From Pseudomonadota bacterium (GTDB lineage Bacteria; Pseudomonadota; Alphaproteobacteria; Sphingomonadales; SMXR01), in contig JADFIA010000005.1 of assembly GCA_022566895.1 (NCBI GenBank), positions 1 to 64,000 on the forward strand: a stretch of DNA of 64,000 nt, given 5' to 3'. The number at the start of each line of letters is the position of its first letter. The stretch's first letter is position 1. Shown here piece by piece: positions 56,076-64,000 of the stretch. A model generated the notes under the pieces. It made no database searches. It was not told the DNA's origin and was given only the letters and a program-made list of their open reading frames with translations. Made by a program: the position numbers and the translations under genes.

Positions 56076-59000
56076 TAGACCTCTCTGGCATCGGCGACGC
56101 CTGGACAGGCCATAATCGCGGCCCGCAGCTCGGGCGTTACTTTATGGGGCTCGGGCAGCTCAAGGCGAACTTCGCGAACACCGCCGTGGGTCAGCATAGC
56201 CAGCGAGACCTGGCCCCGGCCGCCTCTACTCTCGCGCAGAATGTTGGACAAGGCAGGCAGGGCGGCGGCGTCCCGGATATGTATCTCCAGATTGACCGGG
56301 GTCCGTTCGGCGACTTGTTCGAGCGATTCGAGACCCCGCAAAAGAAGACCGATGCGTTCGTCGTCGCCCCGTTTGTCGACACTGACCGTAAGAATCACCG
56401 GAGCACCGTCCCCGACCGCGCTGCGGGCCGCATCGAGGTGGTCGCTAAAGACCAGAACCTCGAAGCCCCCGGCTTGGTCCGACAACGATAAATGTCCATA
56501 GGGCGTGCCTTTTCGCGAGCGCCGCTCCTTAAGGCCGTCTGGAGCGCCGGCCATCTTGATTTCCTGGCCGACAAAGGTGTCGTCGGCCAGCACCTCCGTG
56601 CTCCTGCGGACCGCGTGGCGCTTCAGGGTGGGCTGGTGAATCTCCAGCGGGTGCGAGCTCAGATAAAAGCCGATCGCCTGCCGCTCCCGGCGCAACAATT
56701 GTGACTGGGTCCAGGCGGTCACATCCGGCAGACTCGGCTGGATCGCTGCCTCGCCGGTCTGGCCAAACAGGCTGGATTGACTGCTCTCGCGGTCGTCTGC
56801 CGCCGCGTGCGCCTCTTTGAGCAGCATTTCGACCGCCTCAAAGAGTTGTGCACGGTTTGGATTAAGCCGATCGAAGGCGCCGGCCATCACCAGGTTTTCA
56901 AGTTGGCGCTTGTTGACCTGGCGCACATTCATGCGCCGGGCAAAATCCAGCGGGTCCCGGAACGGCCCATTTTCGTTTCGTTCGGCGACGATCGAGTGCA
57001 TGGCCTTTTCACCGACATTCTTGATCGCCGAGAGGGCATAGCGCACGGCCAAACCGGCGCGCGGGTCACGGGCCTCATGCGGCGCCCCATGCGGTTCCAC
57101 CGTAAAAGCCACGCCGGATTGGTTTATATCTGGAGGAAACAGAGGAATATCAAGGTGTTGCAGGTCTTTCTTAAAGCTATCGAGTTTGTCGGTGTTCTGG
57201 CGGTCCAGGGACATCGATGCGGCTATGAACTCAACCGGAAAATTGGCCTTGAGATAGGCCGTCTGGTAGGCCACAAGCGCGTAGGCCGCGGCGTGGCTCT
57301 TGTTGAAGCCGTAGCCGGCGAATTTGGCGACCAAATCAAAAATAAACTCGGCCCGCTCCTTAAGCACACCCTTTTCGACCGCGCCGTCGACAAAATGGCG
57401 GCGCTGGGCATCCATTTCGGTCTGTTTTTTCTTGCCCATGGCGCGCCTTAGGATGTCCGCTTGGCCGAGGCTGTAACCAGCCAGGATCTGGGCGATCTGC
57501 ATCACCTGTTCCTGGTAGATGATGACGCCGTATGTCTCCTTGAGGATTTCCTCGAGCCATTCGTGCAGATATTCGGTCTTTTCGACCCCATGCTTGCGGT
57601 TGATATAGGTCGGAATATTGTCCATCGGACCAGGCCGGTAGAGGGCCACAAGGGCGATGATATCCTCGAAGCTGTCCGGGCGCATGGACTGCAAAACATT
57701 GCGCATGCCCGAACTTTCCAGCTGGAACACACCGGCCGTGTCGCCGCGGCTCAGGAGTTCGTAGGTCGCCTTGTCGTCGAGCGCCAGATGTTCGAGGTCG
57801 ATCTCGATGCCGCGCAGTGCCACAAGATCCACCGCCTTAGAGAGAACGGTCAGGGTCTTAAGCCCCAGGAAGTCGAACTTCACCAGCCCAACTTTTTCAA
57901 TGCAGCGCATATCGAACTGGGTGACCGGCATGTCCGAGCGCGGGTCGCGGTAGAGGGGGACCAGCTCCTCAAGCGGCCGCTCGCCGATCACCACTCCGGC
58001 GGCGTGGGTCGAGGCGTGCCGATATAACCCTTCGAGTTTTAAGGCGATGGCAATCACGGCCGCCGTCTGCTCGTCGTGGTCGCGCTCATACTGCAGGCGC
58101 GGCTCCATCTGGATGGCTACGCCGAGACTGACAGGATTTGCCGGGTTGTTGGGCACCATCTTGCAGATCCGGTCGGTGACCGGAAACGGCTGCTGCATGA
58201 CCCGGCCCACGTCCCTCAAGACTGCGCGGGCCTGCAACTTGCCGAAGGTGATAATCTGGGCCACGTGATCGTGGCCGTATTTGTCCTGGACATAGCGAAT
58301 CACCTGGTCGCGCTTTTCCTGGCAAAAGTCGATGTCAAAATCCGGCATCGATATGCGTTCGGGATTGAGGAAGCGCTCAAACAGAAGCCCGAAGCGCAGG
58401 GGATCAAGGTCGGTGATTCTAAGCGACCAGGCAACCAATGATCCGGCCCCCGAGCCGCGCCCCGGGCCGACCGGCACGTCGTGGGATTTTGCCCAGTGAA
58501 TAAAATCGGCGACGATCAGGAAATAGCCGGCAAAGCCCATCTGGGTAATGATTTCGAGCTCGTGCTGCAGCCGCGCGCGGTAGGGCGCCGCCCTAACCTC
58601 CTGGCTTGCCTTGTCGCCACTTTCGTCAAGCGCCAGGCGCCTGAGGCGCCGCTCCAGGCCCTGTTCCGCGATGTCGCGCAAGACACCTTTCTCGGTCTTT
58701 CCTTCGGCCACCGCAAAGTTGGGCAAAATGGGCTCGATTATAGGAACCAGAAAGTGGCTGCGCCGGGCCACGAGCAGCGTGTTTTCGATCGCCTCCGGCA
58801 GATCGGAAAACAGCTTGCGCATTTCTTCGGCCGTCTTGAATCGATGCTCGGGCGTCAGGCGGCGCCGGTCCTCGGCCACCACATAAGTGCCGTCGGCGAT
58901 GCACAAAAGGGCGTCGTGGGCCTGATGCATCGAGGCGTCCAGAAAATGCACATCGTTGGTGGCGACGATCGGCACATCATATTCGAAAGCCATATCGAGC

Positions 59001-59575
59001 ATCGCTTCTTCGGTGCGGCGCTCATCGTCGAGGCCGTGCCGCATCACCTCGGCGTAGAAGCGACCGGGAAACATCCTGTTCAGTTCGACAAAGGCCTGGC
59101 GTGCCTGATCGGGCTTTCCGGCCAGAAGCAGGCGGCCGACCGGCCCCTGGTGACCGGCCGAAAGGGCCATAAGCCCCTCGGATAGGCGCGCCAGCTCAGC
59201 AAAGGTCGTGCGGGGGTCCTCGCCGGGGTGGCTTTCGAGGTGGGCGCGGCTTACGAGTTTCAGCAGGTTTCGATAACCGCGATCATCCTGCACATAGAGG
59301 CGAATGCGGTCCGGACTGCCTTTTTTCCCCGAGCGGTCAACTTCCAGAAAGGGGTTTTCGACCAAAAGCGTACAGCCGATGATGGGCTGCACCCCGGCCT
59401 GCGCCATGGTCTCGGAAAATTCGAGAGCGGCGAAGAGATTGTTGCTGTCGCTCATCCCCACGGCGGGCATTTTCAGTTCCGCCACCCGCCGGGCCAAGTC
59501 CTTGATATGGATTGCCCCCTCGAGAAGAGAGAGCGCGGTCTTTACACCGAGATGGACAAAACTGCCATGGCCCAT
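56075..59575 (-). CDS. dnaE: DNA polymerase III alpha subunit
   Basis: DnaE is the replicative polymerase catalytic subunit. The 1166-residue protein is full length: PHP domain (MGHGSFVHLGVKTALSLLEGAI), palm with GPGRGSGAGSLVAWSLRITDLDPL and the catalytic PDFDIDFC (about 400). Next come EQVMQIAQILAGYSLGQADILRRAMGKK, the tandem HhH and the OB fold (MAGAPDGLKERRSRKG), then a C-terminal tau-binding region. Start ATG 59575. It follows the DUF1761 gene and overlaps the Nudix gene by one base. Confidence 0.98.
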   Translation of the reverse strand: MGHGSFVHLGVKTALSLLEGAIHIKDLARRVAELKMPAVGMSDSNNLFAALEFSETMAQAGVQPIIGCTLLVENPFLEVDRSGKKGSPDRIRLYVQDDRGYRNLLKLVSRAHLESHPGEDPRTTFAELARLSEGLMALSAGHQGPVGRLLLAGKPDQARQAFVELNRMFPGRFYAEVMRHGLDDERRTEEAMLDMAFEYDVPIVATNDVHFLDASMHQAHDALLCIADGTYVVAEDRRRLTPEHRFKTAEEMRKLFSDLPEAIENTLLVARRSHFLVPIIEPILPNFAVAEGKTEKGVLRDIAEQGLERRLRRLALDESGDKASQEVRAAPYRARLQHELEIITQMGFAGYFLIVADFIHWAKSHDVPVGPGRGSGAGSLVAWSLRITDLDPLRFGLLFERFLNPERISMPDFDIDFCQEKRDQVIRYVQDKYGHDHVAQIITFGKLQARAVLRDVGRVMQQPFPVTDRICKMVPNNPANPVSLGVAIQMEPRLQYERDHDEQTAAVIAIALKLEGLYRHASTHAAGVVIGERPLEELVPLYRDPRSDMPVTQFDMRCIEKVGLVKFDFLGLKTLTVLSKAVDLVALRGIEIDLEHLALDDKATYELLSRGDTAGVFQLESSGMRNVLQSMRPDSFEDIIALVALYRPGPMDNIPTYINRKHGVEKTEYLHEWLEEILKETYGVIIYQEQVMQIAQILAGYSLGQADILRRAMGKKKQTEMDAQRRHFVDGAVEKGVLKERAEFIFDLVAKFAGYGFNKSHAAAYALVAYQTAYLKANFPVEFIAASMSLDRQNTDKLDSFKKDLQHLDIPLFPPDINQSGVAFTVEPHGAPHEARDPRAGLAVRYALSAIKNVGEKAMHSIVAERNENGPFRDPLDFARRMNVRQVNKRQLENLVMAGAFDRLNPNRAQLFEAVEMLLKEAHAAADDRESSQSSLFGQTGEAAIQPSLPDVTAWTQSQLLRRERQAIGFYLSSHPLEIHQPTLKRHAVRRSTEVLADDTFVGQEIKMAGAPDGLKERRSRKGTPYGHLSLSDQAGGFEVLVFSDHLDAARSAVGDGAPVILTVSVDKRGDDERIGLLLRGLESLEQVAERTPVNLEIHIRDAAALPALSNILRESRGGRGQVSLAMLTHGGVREVRLELPEPHKVTPELRAAIMACPGVADAREV

Positions 59576-59590
59576 GGTTGAGACTATCTC

Positions 59591-59995
59591 CTATGACCAG
59601 CCGGCAAGGATTGCGCCCATAACCATCAGCCCAAAGATCGAGTTGCCCATGTGGATCATGAACAGGCGCAGGGACTTGTTTTCAAACGCGTAGTTCGGAA
59701 AACTCGCCGCGCCATGCACGAAGATGGCCACAATGGCACCGAACGCGGCGCCGTTCAGCCAACCGGTGATGCCCGCCAGCCGCAAAAGAATCGCCAGTCC
59801 GAAGGCAAGCAGCAAGGTGGCAATGAAGGACTTGATCATTGCCGGCTTGGGATCGGCCAAATCCTCCGCGGTAAAATTGTTTTCGGTCATCCAGTCCTTG
59901 GCGAAAAGGCTGTTGGAATACCATAGGCCGGCGATTACAAAGCTGCTGATGGCGGCCGATAAAATTGCTATGAAATTGAGTTCACCAAACGGCAT
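59591..59995 (-). CDS. DUF1761 family membrane protein
   Basis: The 134-residue protein has four hydrophobic segments: FIAILSAAISSFVIAGLWYS, FIATLLLAFGLAILLRLAG, GAAFGAIVAIFVHGAASF and FMIHMGNSIFGLMVMGAILAGW. The LWYSNSLFAKDWM motif after the first helix is characteristic of DUF1761 proteins. Function is unknown. The ATG at 59995 has AGGAGGGG about six bases upstream; a longer version extending upstream overlaps lolD and lacks membrane character. It lies between lolD and dnaE on the same strand. Confidence 0.88.
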   Translation of the reverse strand: MPFGELNFIAILSAAISSFVIAGLWYSNSLFAKDWMTENNFTAEDLADPKPAMIKSFIATLLLAFGLAILLRLAGITGWLNGAAFGAIVAIFVHGAASFPNYAFENKSLRLFMIHMGNSIFGLMVMGAILAGWS

Positions 59996-60063
59996 GATCC
60001 CCTCCTGCGATTGCGCCTGAAGCAACCTACCGTCTCGATGGGGTGATCGCAATCGGAGAAAGA

Positions 60064-60738
60064 TCAGGCTGGGGCAAGAACTCCGTCGTGCAGGCGTAAA
60101 CAAAAGTCCATGCGGCTTGCAAGCTCCATATTGTGGGTTGCTATGACCGCCGCCAGTCCGCTCGTGCGGATCATTTCGATCAGAATGTCGAACACTACGT
60201 CGGCGGTCGATTCGTCAAGGTTCCCTGTCGGTTCGTCGGCCAGCAAAACGAGGGGTGAATTGGCCATCGCCCGGGCCATGGCGACCCGCTGCTGTTCACC
60301 TCCGGACAGCTCTGCTGGCCGGTGCTCCAGACGATCGGACAAGCCCAGGGAATCGAGCAGTTCGGCCGCGTGGGCCTTGGCCTCGCCTTTGGGCCGGCCG
60401 GCAATGCGCTGCGGGATCATGACATTTTCAAGGGCTGTGAACTCGGGCAGCAAATGGTGGAACTGGTAGACAAATCCCAAATTATGACGCCGCACCTGGG
60501 TCCGCTCCCTCTCCCCGAGCTGACCGCAGTCCTGGCCGCCGATAACCACCGTGCCACTGTTTGGCCGCTCAAGCAGTCCGGCAATGTGGAGGAGCGTAGA
60601 CTTGCCGGTCCCCGATTGTCCGAGCAAGCCGACCACCTGGCCGGCCTCGACCGCCAGACTGGCGCCGCGCAACACGCGAATGTCACGCCCGCCCTGCTGG
60701 AAGGTGCGCACCAGATTTTTGACCTCAAGGGCACTCAT
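60064..60738 (-). CDS. lolD: Lipoprotein-releasing ABC transporter ATPase LolD
   Basis: LolD powers release of outer-membrane lipoproteins from the inner membrane to LolA. The 224-residue ABC ATPase shows Walker A GQSGTGKST, Q-loop FVYQFHHLLPEFTALENV, the signature LSGGEQQRVAMARAMA, Walker B LLADEPTGNLDE and the switch His in VIATHNME. The LPEF...LENV region fits the LolD subfamily. Its ATG overlaps the lolC stop (TGATG), so the transporter subunits are translationally coupled. Confidence 0.95.
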   Translation of the reverse strand: MSALEVKNLVRTFQQGGRDIRVLRGASLAVEAGQVVGLLGQSGTGKSTLLHIAGLLERPNSGTVVIGGQDCGQLGERERTQVRRHNLGFVYQFHHLLPEFTALENVMIPQRIAGRPKGEAKAHAAELLDSLGLSDRLEHRPAELSGGEQQRVAMARAMANSPLVLLADEPTGNLDESTADVVFDILIEMIRTSGLAAVIATHNMELASRMDFCLRLHDGVLAPA

Positions 60739-61982
60739 CACTCGTACCTCAGCACTTCGACCGGATCGAGCGTTGCCGCTCGCCAAGCCGGAAAAAGAGT
60801 GGCCAGAAACGACAGGATAATCGCCATGACCACCGTCATGCCAACCTCCCAATTGTCGATCTTGGCCGGCATCTCGCTCAAAAAGCGCACCTCGGCGTTC
60901 CACAACTGGGTGCCACTCAGGCGGCTCATCCATTGCTGGATCGCTTCGATGTTGAGGGTCATCAACAGGCCGAGCCCAAATCCGAGCATTGTACCCGCCA
61001 CGCCGACACTGCCGCCGGCAATGATAAAGATGCGCATCATCGAGCCGCGCCCTGCCCCCATTGTCTTGAGGATGGCGATATCCTTGGCCTTGTCCTTTAC
61101 CAGCATCACCAAGCTTGCGATAATGTTAAAAACAGCGACGATAATAATCAGCGTCAGGATCAGGAACATTACGTTGCGCTCGACTTCAAGGGCCGAAAAA
61201 AAGCTCTGGTTGACCATCCGCCAATCGTTTGTCGTGCCGACCTGAAGCACCAAGGGCATGATGGCGTCCGTAATGCCATCCACCTGATCCGGATCTTCGA
61301 CGAAGATTTCGATCCCCGAGACGGCATTTTCAAGCCGCGTGTAGATCTGCGCCGCCTCAAGCGGCATATAGACGAACAAATTATCGTAGTCGTATACGCC
61401 GATCTCAAACAACGCCACGACTTCATAGGCGGCCATGCGGGGCGCCGTACCGAAGGGCGTCGAAACGCCTTGAGGGGAGATCAGGGTGACCCGGTCACCA
61501 ACCCCGACCCCCATATTCCTGGCCAACTGCGTACCCATGATAATCGCTTCATGACCCTCGAAGCGATCGAGCGAGCCGGCCATGATATTGGGCGCGATAT
61601 GGGCATGCGTTTTTACCGAAATCTCCGGCGCACCGCGCAGCAGCCCGCCGCGCGCCCGACCCTGGAAGGTAACCATGATCTGCCGCTCGACCAGCGGCGT
61701 GACGCTGACCACCCCGTCGATTTGACGGATTTTGTCGCTTAAGGGTTCGTATCCTCTGAGCTCGCCGTCATATCCGACCACCGAGATATGACCGTTCAAT
61801 CCCAGAATGCGATCCAAGAGCTCCTCGCGAAAACCGTTCATCACCGCCATAACAACGATCAAAGTGGCAACGCCAAGGGCGATGCCAATGAGCGAAATGA
61901 CAGCAATCACCGAGATAAAGCCGTCGCCGCGCCGGGAACCCAGATAGCGTAATGCGATCATCCATTCAAAAGCCGAAAACAT
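60738..61982 (-). CDS. lolC: Lipoprotein-releasing ABC transporter permease (LolC/LolE family)
   Basis: The 414-residue protein has the LolC/E layout. A cytoplasmic start with FEWMIALRYLGSRRGDGFISVIAVIS leads into TM1 (about 23-45), followed by a large periplasmic MacB-like domain (about 50-265) with GLNGHISVVGYDG. Three C-terminal helices follow, around LIIIVAVFNIIASLVMLVKDK, IFIIAGGSVGVAGTMLGFGLGLLM and MAIILSFLATLFPAW. A single LolC/E-type gene beside lolD is common outside gammaproteobacteria, where it works as a homodimer. Start ATG 61982. Retention of Lol supports an outer membrane with lipoproteins. Confidence 0.94.
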   Translation of the reverse strand: MFSAFEWMIALRYLGSRRGDGFISVIAVISLIGIALGVATLIVVMAVMNGFREELLDRILGLNGHISVVGYDGELRGYEPLSDKIRQIDGVVSVTPLVERQIMVTFQGRARGGLLRGAPEISVKTHAHIAPNIMAGSLDRFEGHEAIIMGTQLARNMGVGVGDRVTLISPQGVSTPFGTAPRMAAYEVVALFEIGVYDYDNLFVYMPLEAAQIYTRLENAVSGIEIFVEDPDQVDGITDAIMPLVLQVGTTNDWRMVNQSFFSALEVERNVMFLILTLIIIVAVFNIIASLVMLVKDKAKDIAILKTMGAGRGSMMRIFIIAGGSVGVAGTMLGFGLGLLMTLNIEAIQQWMSRLSGTQLWNAEVRFLSEMPAKIDNWEVGMTVVMAIILSFLATLFPAWRAATLDPVEVLRYE

Positions 61983-62000
61983 CGTCCTGGACTATCCTGG

Positions 62001-63314
62001 TTAAGCGGTCAGCAGGTCGAGCGCCGCCTCGGCGCTGACCTCTTCGCGTTGACCCGTGGCCCGGTTCTTGATCTCGATGGTGCCCGCTTTAATGCCCCGT
62101 GGCCCAATCGCGACCTGCCAGGGAAGCCCGATGAGATCCATTTCAGCGAACTTGGCGCCGGCCCGCTCTGGGCGATCGTCGAACAGGACCTCAAGCCCGG
62201 CCGCCCGGGCTTTTTTATAGAAGTCCTCGGCCGCTGCGGTGGTCGCCTGATCCTCGACCCGCAGATTAAGGATACCGAGCTTGAACGGCGCTACCGCTTC
62301 GGGCCAGATAATGCCGGCCTGGTCATGGCTCGCTTCGATCACGGCACCCACGAGACGCGAGACGCCGATGCCGTAGGATCCCATCTGGACCGGCACCTGG
62401 TTGCCTTCGGGATCCTGCACGTAGGCACCCATCGATTCCGAATATTTGGTCCCGAAGAAGAAAATATGGCCCACTTCGATGCCCCGCCCGCTCAGCAACT
62501 CGTCCTCGTTTAGAGGACAGGCGTCGGGGTCGTGCTTGTCGTCGGTTGCCGCGTAAAGGCTGGTCCAATGGTCGACGATCGGCTGCAGGTTGGCGGCATA
62601 GTCGGCCGGTTCTGCAAGCCCGTCGAAGTCAAGGAAATCCTTGTGACAATGAACCTCGCTCTCGCCGGTCTCGGCCAGGACGATAAATTCATGGCTCAAG
62701 TCGCCGCCGATCGGTCCGGCGTCAGCGGCCATCGGGATGGCCTTTAATCCCAAACGGGCGAAGGTTCGCAAATAGGCCACGAACATGGCATTATACGAAT
62801 GCCGGCCCGCCACCTCGTCGATGTCAAACGAATAATTATCCTTCATCAGAAACTCGCGGCCGCGCATCACCCCGAAGCGCGGACGAATTTCGTCGCGGAA
62901 TTTCCATTGGATCTGGAACAGATTTTTGGGCAGGTCACGATAACTCTTGATGCTGTGGCGGAAGATATCGGTGATCTGTTCCTCGTTGGTCGGACCATAG
63001 AGCATGTCGCGTTGGTGGCGATCCTTAATCCGCAGCATCTCGGCGCCATATTCGTCATAGCGACCGCTTTCCCGCCACAGATCTGCCGATTGAATGGTCG
63101 GCATCAAAATCTCCTGGGCCCCGGCCAGCACCTGCTCCTGGCGCACGATCTCCTCGATTTTCTTCATGACCCGCAGGCCGAGCGGCAACCAGTTGTATAT
63201 TCCGGCGCTGGCCTGGTGAATCATGCCCGCTCGAAGCATCAGGCGATGTGAGACCACCTGGGCTTCGGCCGGGGTCTCCTTTCGAGTCGGCATAAAATAC
63301 TGCGACAGACGCAT
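62001..63314 (-). CDS. proS: Prolyl-tRNA synthetase (short form)
   Basis: ProS charges tRNA-Pro. The 437-residue class II enzyme begins [13 protein letters not shown] and shows [22 protein letters not shown] (motif 1 region), [44 protein letters not shown] (motif 2) and [17 protein letters not shown] (motif 3), with the anticodon-binding domain at the end. It lacks the ~180-residue editing insertion of E. coli ProS; this is the regular alphaproteobacterial form. The ATG at 63314 gives the conserved N-terminus. Confidence 0.96.
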   Translation of the reverse strand: MRLSQYFMPTRKETPAEAQVVSHRLMLRAGMIHQASAGIYNWLPLGLRVMKKIEEIVRQEQVLAGAQEILMPTIQSADLWRESGRYDEYGAEMLRIKDRHQRDMLYGPTNEEQITDIFRHSIKSYRDLPKNLFQIQWKFRDEIRPRFGVMRGREFLMKDNYSFDIDEVAGRHSYNAMFVAYLRTFARLGLKAIPMAADAGPIGGDLSHEFIVLAETGESEVHCHKDFLDFDGLAEPADYAANLQPIVDHWTSLYAATDDKHDPDACPLNEDELLSGRGIEVGHIFFFGTKYSESMGAYVQDPEGNQVPVQMGSYGIGVSRLVGAVIEASHDQAGIIWPEAVAPFKLGILNLRVEDQATTAAAEDFYKKARAAGLEVLFDDRPERAGAKFAEMDLIGLPWQVAIGPRGIKAGTIEIKNRATGQREEVSAEAALDLLTA

Positions 63315-63499
63315 AATACATTGGCTCCGGTTTCTTGGGCCGTGCGGTTCTGCACTCTTTTGCCAAGCTACGCGCCCAAGAGCAACGGCCTTTTTTAATA
63401 TTGAGCGCCAAATTGGGCCCAAAAAGGCCAAAAGACCTAGTGGCAATATTGACACAGGATTTGGCGAAGTCGGGCCGAGATGACAAAAAAATGGCGACA

Positions 63500-63691
63500 A
63501 GAGCATGACAGACCGGCGATCGGACCATATCTTAGCGCCATTCGAACGTACGGCCTTGGCCGGAGTTCAGGGAGGCCCTCGAGAGTATTGCGGGGCAAAC
63601 AAGGTAAAGGCCGAAAAGGCCATGATCGGCGGGCGCAGCGCTCGTCACGCAAGATCAGGAAAGCAAGGCACTTGGTGCCTTGCTTTTTTTT
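63500..63691 (+). ncRNA. Possible small RNA ending in a strong terminator
   Basis: The support is the 3' terminator on the strand opposite to both neighbouring genes and the hairpin-forming sequence ahead of it. The 5' end is a guess. No known RNA family (SRP, tmRNA, 6S, RNase P) was recognised. Confidence 0.3.
63661..63691 (+). terminator. Strong Rho-independent terminator, plus strand
   Basis: AAGCAAGGCAC (63661-63671) pairs perfectly with GTGCCTTGCTT (63675-63685), and the T-run continues to 63691. The minus strand lacks an equivalent T-run after the hairpin (only TT), so it acts on plus-strand transcription. Confidence 0.85.
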
Positions 63692-63707
63692 GACCGTTTG
63701 CCTTGGC

Positions 63708-63962
63708 CTAGAACCCCGATGGGCGAAGAGTGATGATTTGACTATCGACAAACCAATCGAAAAAAATTACAGCAAACGTAGCCAGCACCGCCGCGGCGAT
63801 CGCCTTTCGCAATAGATATGGCTTTTTGGGAGCGCTTTCGACGGTCCCGGGTACGATGTCGTCGCCGGCCTCTGCCTGTGACTGAACGCCGATCGGCAGG
63901 ACCATGAAGAAAAATAGCCACCAGCTGATCACAAAAACAAGGATGCCGCCGAGCCAGGTCAA
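63708..63962 (-). CDS. DUF1467 family membrane protein
   Basis: The 84-residue protein has two transmembrane helices: WLGGILVFVISWWLFFFMVLPIG and LRKAIAAAVLATFAVIFFDWFV. A hydrophilic loop (QSQAEAGDDIVPGTVESAPKKPYL) separates them. The WWLxFFxVLPxGVxSQ start and the pre-helix KPxLxRKAxxAxxxA pattern are characteristic of DUF1467, a small family of unknown function found next to proS in alphaproteobacteria. The start appears to be TTG 63962 with GAGGAGG about nine bases upstream. Confidence 0.85.
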   Translation of the reverse strand: MTWLGGILVFVISWWLFFFMVLPIGVQSQAEAGDDIVPGTVESAPKKPYLLRKAIAAAVLATFAVIFFDWFVDSQIITLRPSGF

Positions 63963-63965
63963 AAC

Positions 63966-64000
63966 TCAGGCCTCCTCAATCTCGATCAGCGTGCCGAAGC
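63966..64000 (-). CDS. 3' end of an upstream gene, possibly methylmalonyl-CoA epimerase
   Basis: Only the last eleven or so codons are inside the window: ...FGTLIEIEEA and a TGA stop at 63966. A final GTLIEIEE strand is what the VOC-fold methylmalonyl-CoA epimerase (mce) ends with, and mce-DUF1467-proS is a frequent alphaproteobacterial order. The stop lies three bases before the DUF1467 start codon. The identity rests mostly on context. Confidence 0.45.
   Translation of the reverse strand, partial: FGTLIEIEEA

Larger units (their letters stand above)
63315..63707. other. 393-base proS upstream region with a plus-strand terminator
   Basis: No convincing protein gene lies here. The region must hold a proS promoter on the minus strand. 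On the plus strand, bases about 63500-63660 contain several short G+C hairpins (for example GGCC-GAAAA-GGCC near 63609-63621) and end in a very strong terminator at 63661-63691. Because both flanking genes are on the minus strand, this terminator suggests an independent plus-strand transcript. A TTGACA is present at 63449 but without a good -10 partner. Confidence 0.5.

Noticed and set aside
62001-63314. ProS lacking its editing insertion as a truncation
   Set aside because: The short form is the normal ProS of alphaproteobacteria.

Overview
This window reads as a chromosomal segment of a G+C-rich alphaproteobacterium, probably close to the Rhodospirillales. The evidence is gene content and order. 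The block dusB-ntrB-ntrC-ntrY-ntrX-trkA-trkH-hfq-hflX is present. IspD and IspF are fused, and the pyruvate dehydrogenase E1 beta subunit carries a lipoyl domain. ProS is the short form without an editing insertion. The lexA promoter carries a GAAC-N7-GAAC SOS box of the alphaproteobacterial type. Nearly everything is housekeeping. No CRISPR array, prophage, insertion sequence, rRNA or tRNA was recognised.

Layout. 1-877 is the broken 3' end of a KAP-family P-loop ATPase gene. 917-13777 holds mazG facing a long minus-strand nitrogen/potassium/Hfq operon (dusB ntrBC ntrYX trkAH hfq hflX). 13921-16494 is a plus-strand operon: ispDF, pgpA, the CinA C-terminal amidase and a VOC protein. 16496-29189 is a minus-strand central-metabolism run (tpiA, secG, pyrG, an exported HU-like protein, eno, ftsB, pdhA, pdhB, an unknown membrane protein, pdhC, lpdA, lipA, ratA). 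29370-31307 is a PpiD-like chaperone facing a large, unusual polysaccharide-deacetylase-like protein. 33896-37579 is a trp leader/attenuator followed by trpD, trpC, moaC and moeA. Then come a solitary Flp pilin gene with a CtrA-like box, lexA with its SOS box, comEC, gltX and gltA. 43919-53686 is an envelope/isoprenoid/translation cluster on the minus strand (rpsB, tsf, pyrH, frr, uppS, cdsA, dxr, rseP, bamA, skp, fabZ), with rpsB extending to 55076. 55257-63962 carries a Nudix hydrolase, dnaE, a DUF1761 protein, lolD, lolC, proS and a DUF1467 protein, ending in a probable epimerase fragment.

The most interesting signal is what is absent. Two neighbourhoods that in many alphaproteobacteria carry lipopolysaccharide genes are tightly closed without them. 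skp-fabZ-gltA has no lpxD, lpxA, lpxI or lpxB, and pyrG-eno has no kdsA. In the kdsA position sits an HU-fold protein with a Sec signal peptide. Outer-membrane machinery (BamA, Skp, RseP, LolCD) is kept. Together this suggests an outer membrane that may lack Kdo-lipid A, which a genome-wide search could test. trpE and trpG are also missing upstream of trpD, although a Trp-codon-rich leader peptide with an overlapping terminator hairpin is still there.

Other oddities are a ribosomal protein S2 with a roughly 200-residue histone-H1-like tail, a 440-residue basic membrane-active-looking extension on a YibQ-type protein, an unknown four-helix membrane protein inside the pdh operon, and a strong plus-strand terminator closing a possible small RNA between proS and its upstream neighbour.
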